Below the pieces are notes generated by a model, which did no database searches, was not told the DNA's origin, and worked only from the letters and a program-made list of their open reading frames with translations. Positions 35,931-45,867 of a stretch of 64,000 nucleotides of DNA are shown one piece after another. This stretch comes from Hahella chejuensis KCTC 2396 (GTDB lineage Bacteria; Pseudomonadota; Gammaproteobacteria; Pseudomonadales; Oleiphilaceae), in assembly GCF_000012985.1 (NCBI RefSeq), contig NC_007645.1, forward strand, positions 1,054,001 to 1,118,000, written 5' to 3'. A program made the translations under genes and the position numbers. The stretch's first letter is position 1; every line of letters starts with the position of its first letter.

Positions 35931-37235
35931 TTATTTCTTGTGAACGCAGCGTCCCGCGGCGTAAGTCGCGCGTATGGCGCGGTCGTCTCCCAGGATGCTG
36001 AAAGCGAAAAGTTGCTCCGCCAGACTGCGGCAGTTTTCCATGCGCAGTTGCAGCAGCGGCGTGGCGCGTTTGTCCAGCACTACGAAGTCCGCTTCTTTAC
36101 CGGCGGTGAAGCCGCCCAGGCAGTGGTCCAGCTCCAGCGCTCTGGCGCCGCCCAGCGTAGCCAGATAGAAGCTCTTGAACGGCGTCAGCGCCTGACCGCG
36201 CAGCTGCATGACCTTGTAGGCTTCATTCAGGGTTTGCAGCAGGGAGAAACTGGTGCCGCCGCCTACATCTGTGCCCAGGCCCACTTTGACTTTGTGTCTT
36301 TCGGCTTCTTCCAATGCGAACAGGCCGCTGCCGAGGAACAGATTGGACGTCGGGCAGAACGCCAGTGCGGAGTCCGAGCTGTGCAGCCGTTTCCATTCGT
36401 CTTCGCACAAATGAATACCATGAGCCAGGACGGCGCGTTTGCCGAGCAGGCCGTAATGGTCGTAAACATCCAGATAGTTGGCGCATTGCGGGAACAGTTC
36501 TTTCACCCAGGCGCATTCGGCGAGGTTTTCCGATAAGTGCGTGTGCATGTAAGCGTCGGGATGTTCCTGACGCAAACGGCCCGCCGCCGCCAACTGCTCC
36601 GGCGTGCTGGTGGGGGCGAAACGCGGCGTCACGGCGTAGAGCAGGCGACCTTTGCCGTGCCACTTTTCCAATAAAGCTTTACTGTCCTGATAGCTGCTTT
36701 CCGCAGTATCGCAAAGATAATCCGGCGCATTGCGGTCCATCATGACCTTGCCGCAGATCATGCGCAGATTACGTTCCAGCGCTTCTTCGAAAAACATATC
36801 CACCGATTCCGGGTGCACGGTGCCGAATACCAGTGCGGTAGTGGTGCCGTTCTTCAGAAGCTCATCCAGAAACACCCGCGCCACTCTGCGCGCATGTTGT
36901 GGGTCCTGAAAGTCGCGTTCGGTAGGGAAAGTGTAAGTGTTCAGCCACTCCAGCAACTGTTTGCCAAAGGCGCCGATCATCTCGGTTTGCGGATAGTGAA
37001 TATGGGTGTCGATGAATCCCGGCACGATCAGGCTGTCCGGATGATTCTCGATCACTGCGCCGTCGGGAAGCGTAGAGAGCAGATCGCTGTAGGCGCCGGC
37101 GGCGATTATCTTGCCGTCTGCGACGACCAGCAGGCCGTCTTCCCAGTACTGATAACTGGCTTCTTCACCCACTTCCGCCGGGTCGGCGAGCATATGGAAA
37201 AGCGGGCCGCGGTGGGCGCTGATGGAGCTGGTCAT
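35931..37235 (-). CDS. guaD: Guanine deaminase
   Basis: 434-residue amidohydrolase. PGFIDTHIHYPQTEMIGAFG holds the HxH zinc ligands, HTHLSENLAECAWVKELFP a further His, HGIHLCEDEWKRL and LGTDVGGGTSFSLLQTLNEAYKV the late His and Asp ligands. It converts guanine to xanthine, feeding XdhAB. Gaps of 40 and 70 bases to allA and puuD keep it within the operon. Confidence 0.92.
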   Translation of the reverse strand: MTSSISAHRGPLFHMLADPAEVGEEASYQYWEDGLLVVADGKIIAAGAYSDLLSTLPDGAVIENHPDSLIVPGFIDTHIHYPQTEMIGAFGKQLLEWLNTYTFPTERDFQDPQHARRVARVFLDELLKNGTTTALVFGTVHPESVDMFFEEALERNLRMICGKVMMDRNAPDYLCDTAESSYQDSKALLEKWHGKGRLLYAVTPRFAPTSTPEQLAAAGRLRQEHPDAYMHTHLSENLAECAWVKELFPQCANYLDVYDHYGLLGKRAVLAHGIHLCEDEWKRLHSSDSALAFCPTSNLFLGSGLFALEEAERHKVKVGLGTDVGGGTSFSLLQTLNEAYKVMQLRGQALTPFKSFYLATLGGARALELDHCLGGFTAGKEADFVVLDKRATPLLQLRMENCRSLAEQLFAFSILGDDRAIRATYAAGRCVHKK

Positions 37236-37275
37236 GGCGTGTCAGGGTTCCTCATTTTGTATCAAAATCAACGGA

Positions 37276-37776
37276 TTATAAATCAATTGTCCAGGGCGCG
37301 TCGGGCAGTTCGACTTCGTCGCAGTTATTGCCCGGCCCTTTGCGGTCGACGACCAGAAAGTCGCTGACGTCTTCCAGCGCCAGACAATAGTGATGCCAGA
37401 CGCCTTTGCGGTAATTCACGCCCTGTCCCGGCTGCGCCAGGAAGACTTCTACTTTGTCCGCGTCGAAGTCTCCAGGCGGCGCCACTACCACCAGATAGGG
37501 ACGGGGGCTTAATGGGTAGAACGCCTGACTGCCCAGCGGGTGCCGCTCCATGATGCGGAGACTGACCGGCTGCGCCAAGGGCGTGGAACGGAACAGGCTG
37601 ATAATGGGCGCGCCATCGGACTCCGCCACATCCACCGTCGCCAGATTGTGATAGCGTTCCGTCTGCCCGTAGTTGATGGTGAAATGTTCACTGCCTGCGT
37701 CGGCGACAATGACGTCGCCGTAGGGCGCGAAAGCTTCCCGGGTCAACGGCTGCGGACGTAAGCGACGCGCGGACAT
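37276..37776 (-). CDS. allA: Ureidoglycolate lyase
   Basis: 166 residues. RLRPQPLTREAFAPYGDVI is the AllA N-terminus, and VEVFLAQPGQGVNYRKGVWHHYCLAL plus FLVVDRKGPGNNCDEVEL the conserved core. It splits ureidoglycolate into glyoxylate and urea, ending the pathway encoded here. The ATG at 37776 is one base past the uraH stop; the longer open frame to 37875 overlaps uraH and is rejected. Confidence 0.93.
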   Translation of the reverse strand: MSARRLRPQPLTREAFAPYGDVIVADAGSEHFTINYGQTERYHNLATVDVAESDGAPIISLFRSTPLAQPVSLRIMERHPLGSQAFYPLSPRPYLVVVAPPGDFDADKVEVFLAQPGQGVNYRKGVWHHYCLALEDVSDFLVVDRKGPGNNCDEVELPDAPWTIDL

Positions 37777-37777
37777 C

Positions 37778-38143
37778 TTAGCTGCCCCGGTAAGTGGAGT
37801 AGCCATAGGGAGAGAGCAGCAAGGGAATATGGTAGTGCTCGCCATCGCCGCTGATTTCAAAGACGACGTCCACATACGGGTAGAAACAGGTTTCCGGACC
37901 GCGATAACCGGGTGTATGCGTTAGCTTTTTGAAGTACGCCGCGGTATCGAAGGCCATCAGATAACGGCCTGCGGGCAACACCACGCTTTCTTCCAATAGA
38001 TTGGGCAGACGGCCGTCGGCGTTGGTTTCGCCGCCGCCAATTTGCTCCCAGTCATCGTCGACGAATGCAAAGAAGCGAATGGGAACGCCGGCGGCGGGTT
38101 TGCCCTGGGCGGTGTCCAGAACATGAGTGGTGATTTGGCTCAT
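37778..38143 (-). CDS. uraH: 5-hydroxyisourate hydrolase
   Basis: 121 residues, transthyretin-like. THVLDTAQGKPAAGVPI, the FDTAAYF region, YPYVDVVFEI and the C-terminal HYHIPLLLSPYGYSTYRGS are diagnostic; the YRGS tail distinguishes HIUases from transthyretin. It converts the PuuD product to OHCU. Its ATG overlaps the uraD stop by 4 bases. Confidence 0.95.
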   Translation of the reverse strand: MSQITTHVLDTAQGKPAAGVPIRFFAFVDDDWEQIGGGETNADGRLPNLLEESVVLPAGRYLMAFDTAAYFKKLTHTPGYRGPETCFYPYVDVVFEISGDGEHYHIPLLLSPYGYSTYRGS

Positions 38144-38649
38144 AGCAGTTTCTCCAGGCGGATGCGGGTGATTTTACGTTGCTCTTCCGCAGCGTTGTTA
38201 ACTTCCTCGCTACGCGCGTTGGGGAGTCTCGCCTCCAGCAGCGACAGCATTTCCGCCGCCGTTTTACCGGTGGCGCAGACAATAAAAATAAAGCCGAATT
38301 TCTCTTCGTAAGCCTGATTTCCGGCGGCCAGGCGCTGCAGGGTTTCCTCGTCAGCGCTGTTGACGCCGGACTGCTCGCCGGCGGCCAGGGCTTTGGTGTG
38401 AGCGTACTTGGCGCGCAGAGAGCTAACGTCACCGATTTTGGGGTGGCCGGAGAAGGCTTCCAGATAATCCTGCTCAGTTAATCCCGCCCAGATGCGGTCG
38501 GCGGTTTCGTATACAGCCGCGTGATTGGCGAATGGACGCGCCGCCGTCATGCCACGGGCCCAGGCTTCACTGCTGCAACAGGTCAGGAAGGTCGCCTGCG
38601 CCGTTTGTTCCGGCATAGCGTTGAGTTGTTCCAGGGTGACTTGGCTCAT
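38140..38649 (-). CDS. uraD: 2-oxo-4-hydroxy-4-carboxy-5-ureidoimidazoline (OHCU) decarboxylase
   Basis: 169 residues, all helical. FANHAAVYETADRIWAGLTEQDYLEAFSGHPKIGDV contains the catalytic His and the SxHPxIGD motif; EEKFGFIFIVCATGKTAAEML is the second signature. It makes S-allantoin. It overlaps both alc and uraH by 4 bases. Confidence 0.95.
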   Translation of the reverse strand: MSQVTLEQLNAMPEQTAQATFLTCCSSEAWARGMTAARPFANHAAVYETADRIWAGLTEQDYLEAFSGHPKIGDVSSLRAKYAHTKALAAGEQSGVNSADEETLQRLAAGNQAYEEKFGFIFIVCATGKTAAEMLSLLEARLPNARSEEVNNAAEEQRKITRIRLEKLL

Positions 38650-39650
38650 TTGGGATACCCCAGCACGCGCAGACGGCTGACGCCGCCGTCAGGATAAATA
38701 TTCAAGCGCAGATGGGTGAACGCGGTGGCTTTGTCCTGGATTTCATCCATGAACAGATGCTCGCGATGCGCATGCAGCTTGGTTTCAGCAATGACGGTTC
38801 GCCACTCCAGGGCTTTCAGGCTGTCTGCGTCCGTGCAGTTCGGGTCCGCCGCCACCGCGCCTTCCAGAGAAAAGCGGTCAGGGTAGTTACCTTTGAAGTG
38901 GCAGGTGTCGACGATGATTTTCTGCAAGGCTCCCGGAGCGGCCAGACGCATGATCAGCCAGTCGTAGCCTGGGCCGCGACGTCGTTTGGTTTCCCAGCCG
39001 TCGCCCATATTGACGCCGCGTCCGGGCATCAGCAGGTTCTGCATGTCGCTGAAGAACATGTCGCTGCATAGCAGGGCGCGTCCACCGTTGGCGATAGCGG
39101 CCAGATCCACCAGCTCGCCGGGCAGGGTGCGCGACCAGTCCACCTGGGGAGAACCGTATACCCGCAGCCGCGCCACGCCACCGTCGGGATAAATGTTCAA
39201 GCGTACGTGAGTCCAGTTATCGGCGCTGTCCACTTTGATCAGGTTCTGGCTGTGAGCGTTGACGCTGGTTTTTGGCAGGATCTCTGTCCACTGTGTGCCG
39301 GCGTCCGGCTCGCCCAGACAGTAGCAGGCGTCCAGAGACACCGACGCTGGGGCGTTGCCGCGGAAGTGATTGGTGTCGGCGTCGATAAAATCGATGCGAC
39401 CGGGCGCGCCGAGACGCACTGTGCACCAGTCGTAACCGCCATCGCGGCGACGCCGTGATTCCCAGCCATCCATCCATTTGCCGTTATCCGTGTATTTATC
39501 GGCGATGAAAATGCCGCGTCCGGACTTGATCAGGTTGTCCTTGGAGGCGAAGAAGTCGTCGCTGCAGGACAACACCTGGGTTCCCAGGCGTTCGGCCGCC
39601 AGGTTAAGGGCGCCAGGATAGGGCAGTTCAAAATCGATGGCGTGACTCAT
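38646..39650 (-). CDS. alc: Allantoicase
   Basis: 334 residues in two homologous halves of about 150 residues, each with a jelly-roll pattern: GKWMDGWESRRRR / GDGWETKRRRGPGYDW, and LNIYPDGGVARLRVYG / LNIYPDGGVSRLRVLG. It hydrolyses allantoate to ureidoglycolate and urea. GGAATTC lies before the ATG, 64 bases downstream of allB. Presence of Alc rather than allantoate amidohydrolase means that nitrogen is released as urea. Confidence 0.95.
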   Translation of the reverse strand: MSHAIDFELPYPGALNLAAERLGTQVLSCSDDFFASKDNLIKSGRGIFIADKYTDNGKWMDGWESRRRRDGGYDWCTVRLGAPGRIDFIDADTNHFRGNAPASVSLDACYCLGEPDAGTQWTEILPKTSVNAHSQNLIKVDSADNWTHVRLNIYPDGGVARLRVYGSPQVDWSRTLPGELVDLAAIANGGRALLCSDMFFSDMQNLLMPGRGVNMGDGWETKRRRGPGYDWLIMRLAAPGALQKIIVDTCHFKGNYPDRFSLEGAVAADPNCTDADSLKALEWRTVIAETKLHAHREHLFMDEIQDKATAFTHLRLNIYPDGGVSRLRVLGYPK

Positions 39651-39714
39651 ACAGAGAATTCCAAAATAAGTGTGGAGGTTAATCGTTGTTGTGTGTCGTT
39701 CATTGCGTCCGCGC

Positions 39715-41082
39715 TTAGCCTGCTTTGCTTTCTCTCAGCAGCGGCTGGCCTTTGGCGGCGCCGATAAACTGGTCGTCCTTGTAAATGCATTGTCCGCGTA
39801 GCCAGGTCTGGCGAATGGCGCCGGTGGCCTGCATGCCTTCATAAGGCGTAATTTTGTGGCGATGCTTGATCATGTCCTTACTGATGGTGACCGCCTGATG
39901 GTCGTCAAATACCAGCACGTCGGCGTCATAACCCGGCGCCAGGCGGCCCTTGCGATGGGATAAGCCGGCGAAGCGCGCGGTTTCCCAGCTCATCAGGCGG
40001 GAAATAAAGGGCAGCGACAGGCCCCGCTGGTGGGCTTCATGCCATACCAGGGGCAGGCTGAACTGCAAGGCGGAGATGCCGCCCCAGGCTTTTTCAATGT
40101 CGCCGCTGTCGATTTCTTTCAGTTGCGGCGTACAGGGAGAATGATCAGACACCACGAAGTCGATCAGACGTTGCTCCAAGGCTTGCCACAGGCGCTCACG
40201 GTTGTCGTTTTCACGAATGGGCGGGCAGCACTTGAACAGTGTTTTGCCATCCGGGATGGCTTCGGCGAACAGGGTCAGGTAGTGCGGGCAGGTCTCCACA
40301 GTGAAAGTCAGTCCGGACTCCTTGGCGGCCCCGATGGCGGCCAAAGCCTCCGCGGACGACAGGTGTACGATATGTACTTTGCAGTCCACGCCTTGCGCCT
40401 TAAAATCGCGGGCGGCGCCGATCATCAGATCAATGGCGTCGTTTTCCCAGGCTTTGGGGCGCGAAGCGAGGAAACTCTGATAACTATTGCCGATAGCGGG
40501 CGGAGGGCTGTGCTCTTTGTCCAGCTCTGCGTGAATCAGATAGGGAACGCCATAGCGCGCCAATATCGGCATGGCCCGCTTGACGTCGCTCTCCGTCACT
40601 GGCGGAAACTCATCGATTCCAGAGTCGATCAGAAACGACTTGACGCCCAGCACGCCTGCGTCCAGCAGTGCAGGCAGCTCATCGATATTTTCCGGTACGA
40701 CGCCGCCCCAAAAGCCGCAGTCGACCCAGAGTTTGTCGGACACTGCATCCAGCTTGGTGCGAAAGGCGTTGGCGGTGGTGGTGACCGGGATGCAGTTCAG
40801 CGGCATGTCCACCAGGGTGGTGATGCCGCCTGCGGCGGCGGCCTGGGTGGCGGTATTGAAGCCTTCCCATTCGGTGCGGCCTGGCTCGTTAATGTGTACG
40901 TGAGTGTCCACCAGACCGGGCATCACCACGTCATTGCCGACATCCACCAGCTTGTAGTCGGCGTCTATCGACATATCATAAGGCTGCACTTCCACGATTT
41001 TGCCGCCGGCCATCAGCACCGTTGCAGGCTGCATGCCCTGATCGGTGATCACTCGGCGGCTGCGAATGGCGACGCCACTCAT
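39715..41082 (-). CDS. allB: Allantoinase
   Basis: 455-residue cyclic amidohydrolase. PGLVDTHVHINEPGRTEWEGF has the HxH zinc ligands, GVKSFLIDSGIDEFP the lysine expected to be carbamylated, and VSDHSPCTPQLKE the late Asp. It opens S-allantoin to allantoate. It overlaps xdhC by 4 bases. Confidence 0.95.
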   Translation of the reverse strand: MSGVAIRSRRVITDQGMQPATVLMAGGKIVEVQPYDMSIDADYKLVDVGNDVVMPGLVDTHVHINEPGRTEWEGFNTATQAAAAGGITTLVDMPLNCIPVTTTANAFRTKLDAVSDKLWVDCGFWGGVVPENIDELPALLDAGVLGVKSFLIDSGIDEFPPVTESDVKRAMPILARYGVPYLIHAELDKEHSPPPAIGNSYQSFLASRPKAWENDAIDLMIGAARDFKAQGVDCKVHIVHLSSAEALAAIGAAKESGLTFTVETCPHYLTLFAEAIPDGKTLFKCCPPIRENDNRERLWQALEQRLIDFVVSDHSPCTPQLKEIDSGDIEKAWGGISALQFSLPLVWHEAHQRGLSLPFISRLMSWETARFAGLSHRKGRLAPGYDADVLVFDDHQAVTISKDMIKHRHKITPYEGMQATGAIRQTWLRGQCIYKDDQFIGAAKGQPLLRESKAG

Positions 41083-41981
41083 AAAGTCTCTCCTGAGGAT
41101 GTTTGCGTTGACGTTGAAGCGTCCGTGTCGCTGGCGTCGCGCGGCTCTGCCTGATCGGCGGCCCAGCTTTTAATGTCTTTCCAGGCCACGCCCTGTTGCG
41201 TGGGGCTTTCGGAAGTGTGGTACAGGCCGATTAACTCGGCGGCGATAGACACCGCCACTTCCATTGGCTGCTTGCCGGGAACGGCGGACAAGCCTACCGG
41301 GCAGCTCACGCGCTCGACCTGACTGGACGCCACGCCGCGATAGTCAAAGCGCTGGCGGAAGCGCGCCCACTTAGTGGCGGAGCCGATCAGCCCCAAATAC
41401 GCGAAGCGGTCCTGGCGCAGGATCTTTTCCGCCAGCTCGTAATCCAGCTGATGGTTGTGCGTCAGAATCAGGTAATAAAGGTTATCCGGCAGATCGTCGA
41501 TCACATCGCAGGGATAGGCGTCCACGCGCTTTTGAGTATTGGCGGGCAGCGTGCCAGGAAACAGCTCTTCCCGGGAATCTATCCAGGTCACTTGCACCGG
41601 CAGATCCGCCAGGATCGTCACCAGCGCTTTGGCGACATGGCCGGCGCCGAACAAAGCGATCTGCGTGGGGCAGGGCGCAAAGGCTTCAAACAGGACAGTG
41701 GCGCTGCCGCCGCAGCATTGGCCCAGACTGGCGCCAAGAGGGAAGTGCTCCATGCGCTGACTGTAGTCCCTTCTGGCCAGCATCTCCCGCGCCATGGCGG
41801 TGGCCTTGAACTCCAGATGGCCGCCGCCGATGGTGTCGAACGTAGCGTCGGCGGACACGACCATCTTGGTTCCACTGTCCCGGGGCGTAGAACCGCGCGC
41901 GCCGATCAGCGTGATCAGCACGAAGGGCTGCCCGGAGCGGCTGAGCCGTTGGGTGACTTCGAACCATTGCTCCTTATACAT
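41079..41981 (-). CDS. xdhC: Xanthine dehydrogenase accessory protein XdhC
   Basis: 300 residues. The N-terminal LITLIGARGSTPRDSGTKMVV and PLGASLGQCCGGSATVLFE (Cys pair used to bind molybdenum cofactor in the family) precede a Rossmann domain starting IALFGAGHVAKALVTIL. It inserts sulfurated Mo cofactor into XdhB. The C-terminal tail is Thr/Ser-rich. It is 3 bases after xdhB and overlaps allB. Confidence 0.93.
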   Translation of the reverse strand: MYKEQWFEVTQRLSRSGQPFVLITLIGARGSTPRDSGTKMVVSADATFDTIGGGHLEFKATAMAREMLARRDYSQRMEHFPLGASLGQCCGGSATVLFEAFAPCPTQIALFGAGHVAKALVTILADLPVQVTWIDSREELFPGTLPANTQKRVDAYPCDVIDDLPDNLYYLILTHNHQLDYELAEKILRQDRFAYLGLIGSATKWARFRQRFDYRGVASSQVERVSCPVGLSAVPGKQPMEVAVSIAAELIGLYHTSESPTQQGVAWKDIKSWAADQAEPRDASDTDASTSTQTSSGETL

Positions 41982-41984
41982 GGC

Positions 41985-44405
41985 TTATTCTCCCTTGGCG
42001 GCGCTCAAGGTCGCCTCAACCGCCGCCAATACCCGTTCTGGCGTCGCCGGCGTATGCAGCGGCGCGTCAATGCGGTAATCGCTCAGGCTGGAAATCGCGT
42101 CTTTGAGGGCGCACCAGACTGACATCGCCAGCATGAACGGCGGCTCGCCCACCGCTTTGGAATGATAAATGGTTTCCTCGCGATTGGGCTCATTCGGCAA
42201 CAGCTCAACGTTCAGGACTTCCGGCAGGTCCCCCAGGGTGGGAATCTTGTAGTTCGCCGGGCTGTTGCTGAGCAGGCGGCCATTGGCGTCCCAACACACT
42301 TCTTCAGTGGTGAGCCAGCCCATGCCTTGAATAAAGCCGCCTTCTATCTGACCGATGTCGATCGCCGGGTTCAGCGATTTGCCCACGTCATGCAGAATAT
42401 CCGCCCGCAGCACTTTGTATTCGCCGGTCAGGGTGTCGACGACCACTTCCGAAGCAGCGACGCCGTTGGCGAAGTAAAAGAAAGGACGGCCCGACGCGGT
42501 GTCGCGGTCATAATGGATTTTCGGCGTTTTGTAGAAACCGGTGGCGGACAGAGACACACGGCCCATGTAAGCCTGTTGGATAAATTCGGCGAACGGAAAC
42601 GCCCTTTCGCCCACATGCACATGATTATCTGCAAAGTAAATCTGCTCCGGCGTCGCCTGATACTGCTCACAGGCGAACTCAATCAGTCTGCCCTTGAGTT
42701 TCTGCGCGGCGTTCTGCGCCGCCTTGCCGTTCAGATCCGTGCCCGAGGACGCCGCCGTTGGCGAGGTGTTGGGAACTTTGTCCGTGCGTGCGGCGGAGAC
42801 GACGATATGGTCCATATCGACCTGGAATTCCTGCGCCACGATCTGCGCCACTTTGGTGTACAGGCCCTGGCCCATTTCCGTGCCGCCGTGGTTCAGGTGA
42901 ATACTGCCGTCGGTGTAAATATGAATCAGCGCGCCAGCCTGATTCAGGTGCTGTACGGTGAAGGAGATGCCGAATTTCACCGGCGTCAGCGCCAGCCCCT
43001 TTTTCAGGATCGGGCTGGATTCGTTGAAAGCGCGAATGGCTGCCTTGCGGGCGTGGTAGTCGGCATCCGCCATCAGCTTGCGCGTCATCAGCGGAATGAG
43101 GTTCTGCTCTACTTTTTGATGGTAGGGCGTGACGTCATAGCCGCCTTGTTTGAAGTCATAGCGCTCATGATCTTCCCGGTAGTAGTTCAGTAGACGCACT
43201 TCCACCGGATCTTTGCCGACGCGTCGGGCGATCGCTTCGATCATGGCTTCCGCCGCCATCATCCCCTGAGGTCCGCCAAAGCCGCGAAACGCAGTGTTGG
43301 ACACCGTATGGGTCTTGCAGCGGTTGCCGAGAATATTGGCGTTAGCCAGGTAGTAAGCGTTGTCCGCATGAAACATGGCGCGGTCGACGATAGCGTCGGA
43401 CAGGTCCGGCGAGTAACCGCACAGGCCATTCACGGTAATGTCTGCGGCCAGTATGCGGCCTTCGTCGTCAAAGCCCACGTCAAATTGATTATGGAAGTGA
43501 TGGCGCTTGCCGGTCATTTCCATGTCGTCGCTACGGCTGAGGCGGAACTTCACAGGGCGACCGCTTTTACGCGCCAGCACCGCAGCGAGGCACGCCCAGG
43601 GCGCGGCCTGAGTTTCTTTGCCGCCGAAACCACCGCCCATGCGTCGCACGTCGACGGTAATGCGATTGAAGGGGACGTCGAGCACTTCCGCCACCAGCTT
43701 CTGCACTTCCGAAGGATGCTGGCTGGAGGAGAAAATCTGCATGCCGCCATCTTCGTCTGGAATCGCCAGGGAAATCTGGCCTTCCAGATAAAAATGTTCC
43801 TGCCCGCCGACCTCAATATCGCCGCTCAAGCGGTTAGGCGCGCTGGCGATCGCCGCTTCCGGCTCGCCCAGTCTCATCTGATGAGGCGGACGCACAAACA
43901 GCTGTTGTTGCAGGGCGTCTTCAATAGTGAGCGTCGCGGGCAATACTTCGTATTCAACTTCCGCCAGTTTCACCGCGCGGCGGGCGGCGTTATGGCTTTC
44001 CGCGGCGACGGCGAACAGGGGCTGACCGACGAATTCCACCTTATCCTTGGCCAGCAGCATATCGCCGGGAAAAACCGGACCGATATCCAGATGCCCCGGT
44101 ATGTCGTCGGCGGTAATCACGCACAGCACGCCGGGCGCGGTGCGGACTTTGTCCAGGTTCATGGAAAGAATGCGGGCGTGGGCGTGAGGACTTTTACCCA
44201 CGCAGCCGTATAGTTGCCCCGCGTGGGAGAAGCGATCGTCGATGTATTGGGCTTCGCCGGCTACGTGTTTGTGCGCGCTGTCGTGCTTGGCGTCGCGCCC
44301 TGCTTTGGGAGAGCCTTGAGATGGTTCCAGGCGCGTATGGGCCGCTGGCGCGCCATCCAACTTCACCTCAAGTGGTTTGCCGAGTTTGTTCAACAGATCA
44401 CGCAT
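41985..44405 (-). CDS. xdhB: Xanthine dehydrogenase molybdenum-binding subunit
   Basis: 806 residues. The catalytic subunit that oxidises hypoxanthine and xanthine to urate. RMGGGFGGKETQAAPWACLAAVLARK, NTAFRGFGGPQGMMAAEAMIEAIA and SPTAASSGTDLNGKA are molybdopterin-contact loops; the FRGFGGPQ Arg and a late EVCWDANGRLLSNSPANYKIPTLGD with the VGEPPFMLAMSV Glu match active-site positions of XDH. The ATG at 44405 overlaps xdhA by 8 bases; the longer open frame to 44510 is not used. Confidence 0.95.
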   Translation of the reverse strand: MRDLLNKLGKPLEVKLDGAPAAHTRLEPSQGSPKAGRDAKHDSAHKHVAGEAQYIDDRFSHAGQLYGCVGKSPHAHARILSMNLDKVRTAPGVLCVITADDIPGHLDIGPVFPGDMLLAKDKVEFVGQPLFAVAAESHNAARRAVKLAEVEYEVLPATLTIEDALQQQLFVRPPHQMRLGEPEAAIASAPNRLSGDIEVGGQEHFYLEGQISLAIPDEDGGMQIFSSSQHPSEVQKLVAEVLDVPFNRITVDVRRMGGGFGGKETQAAPWACLAAVLARKSGRPVKFRLSRSDDMEMTGKRHHFHNQFDVGFDDEGRILAADITVNGLCGYSPDLSDAIVDRAMFHADNAYYLANANILGNRCKTHTVSNTAFRGFGGPQGMMAAEAMIEAIARRVGKDPVEVRLLNYYREDHERYDFKQGGYDVTPYHQKVEQNLIPLMTRKLMADADYHARKAAIRAFNESSPILKKGLALTPVKFGISFTVQHLNQAGALIHIYTDGSIHLNHGGTEMGQGLYTKVAQIVAQEFQVDMDHIVVSAARTDKVPNTSPTAASSGTDLNGKAAQNAAQKLKGRLIEFACEQYQATPEQIYFADNHVHVGERAFPFAEFIQQAYMGRVSLSATGFYKTPKIHYDRDTASGRPFFYFANGVAASEVVVDTLTGEYKVLRADILHDVGKSLNPAIDIGQIEGGFIQGMGWLTTEEVCWDANGRLLSNSPANYKIPTLGDLPEVLNVELLPNEPNREETIYHSKAVGEPPFMLAMSVWCALKDAISSLSDYRIDAPLHTPATPERVLAAVEATLSAAKGE

Positions 44406-45867
44406 AGTGAAATACCCTCGTCGCCACCGCCCCATCGGCGCTTTCAATATACAACCGCTGCAACAGGTTCGCAGCCACTTTGCTGCGATAGTCGGCGCTG
44501 GCGCGGACATCGCTCAAAGGAGAGAACTCCTGTGTTATGGCCGCCTGAGCGGCGCTGATCGTGTCTGGCGTCCAGGGCTGGCCAAGCATGGCCTGCTCGG
44601 TGAGGGCGGCGCGCTTGGGGATGGCGGCCATCCCCCCGACGCCCAGGCGAATATTCGCCACCTTCTCGTTCTCTATTTGGACATAACACGCCAGGCACAC
44701 GGCGGAAATATCGTCCTCCAGTCGTTTGCTGACTTTATACAGATGCAGTTTGGCGTTTGCTTGAGCGCGGGGAATGCTGATAGAGGCAATGAACTCGCCG
44801 GGCTGTAACGCTGTTTTCTTGTAGTCCAGGAAAAACTGATCGATGGGAAGCCGACGACTCTGATCGCCTTTGCGCAGCGTCAATTCAGCATTCAACGCCA
44901 GCAGCACCGGCGGCATGTCGCCGATAGGGGAGGCGTTGCCGATGTTGCCCCCCAGGGTGCCCTGATTGCGCACCTGCATTGAGCCCAGGCGTTCCAGAAA
45001 CGGCTCCATATCGGGATATTCCTGGGTCAGCGCGGACATGGCGCGCTCGTAAGTGACGGCGGCGCCGATTTCCAGTGAGTCCTCAGTAACCGTCAGCGCG
45101 TTCATCTCGGCGACGGCGCCGACATAGATAACATGATCGAGCTGTTTCAACTGCTGAGTGACTTCCAGCGCCAGATCGGTGCCGCCAGCCAACAAACGGG
45201 CATGGGGCGCGGCGTCGTAAAACTGGGCGAGCTGGTCGAGCGACTCAGGCAGGTGGAAATGTTTGGCGACGCCCTGTTCTTCGCGCGTGACGGAACCGGG
45301 GCCTTGCGCCTTGATGGCGGCCAGTTTGGCGCAGATAGCGGCTTCATCTTCTCTTATTTGCGTCAGTTGTTCAGGAGATGTGGCCTGTCGCGCGGCGTCC
45401 AGAATAGGTCGATAGCCGGTGCAGCGGCACAGATTGCCGGCCAGATAGGCCTCTCCTTCCTGACGTGAGCAGGCGCGCGTATCCGCCTGTTGCTGTTTAT
45501 GCTGATACAAGGCGTACAGGGACATGACGAAGCCGGGTGTGCAGAAACCGCATTGGGAGCCGTGCTGATCGACCATCGCCTGTTGCACGGGATGCAGGCT
45601 TCCGCGCCGGTTAAGATATTCAACAGTGATGAGCTGTTTGCCGTGCAGGCCGCCCAGGAAGGTAATGCATGTATTAATGGAGCGGTAGGCTAATGCGCCG
45701 TTTTCCTCTGTGGCGATCACCGCGGTGCAGGCGCCGCAGTCGCCGGATGCGCAGCCCTCCTTGGTTCCGGTTAGCCCCTTATTGGTGCGCAAGAACTCTA
45801 AAATGGTCAAATCCGGGTCAAAATTGTCGAGCTCTAAGGCGTCGTCGTTGAGTAAAAATCGAATCAC
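44398..45867 (-). CDS. xdhA: Xanthine dehydrogenase small subunit (2Fe-2S and FAD)
   Basis: 489 residues. Two [2Fe-2S] sets are visible: C39, C44, C47 and C67, and C106, C109, C147 and C149 (GCASGDCGAC, CGFC, CRC). The FAD domain has ARLLAGGTDLALEVTQ and GNIGNASPIGDMPPVLLALNAEL. It passes electrons from XdhB to NAD+. It is the first gene of the 11-kb operon and is preceded by the divergent control region with RutR-like boxes. Confidence 0.95.
   Translation of the reverse strand: MIRFLLNDDALELDNFDPDLTILEFLRTNKGLTGTKEGCASGDCGACTAVIATEENGALAYRSINTCITFLGGLHGKQLITVEYLNRRGSLHPVQQAMVDQHGSQCGFCTPGFVMSLYALYQHKQQQADTRACSRQEGEAYLAGNLCRCTGYRPILDAARQATSPEQLTQIREDEAAICAKLAAIKAQGPGSVTREEQGVAKHFHLPESLDQLAQFYDAAPHARLLAGGTDLALEVTQQLKQLDHVIYVGAVAEMNALTVTEDSLEIGAAVTYERAMSALTQEYPDMEPFLERLGSMQVRNQGTLGGNIGNASPIGDMPPVLLALNAELTLRKGDQSRRLPIDQFFLDYKKTALQPGEFIASISIPRAQANAKLHLYKVSKRLEDDISAVCLACYVQIENEKVANIRLGVGGMAAIPKRAALTEQAMLGQPWTPDTISAAQAAITQEFSPLSDVRASADYRSKVAANLLQRLYIESADGAVATRVFHYA

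Noticed and set aside
40030-41154. 374-codon + strand frame opposite allB
   Set aside because: Antisense shadow; allB motifs are complete on the other strand.
42162-44213. Two + strand frames of 343 and 301 codons opposite xdhB
   Set aside because: Antisense shadows of xdhB, which has all molybdopterin motifs in the correct frame.
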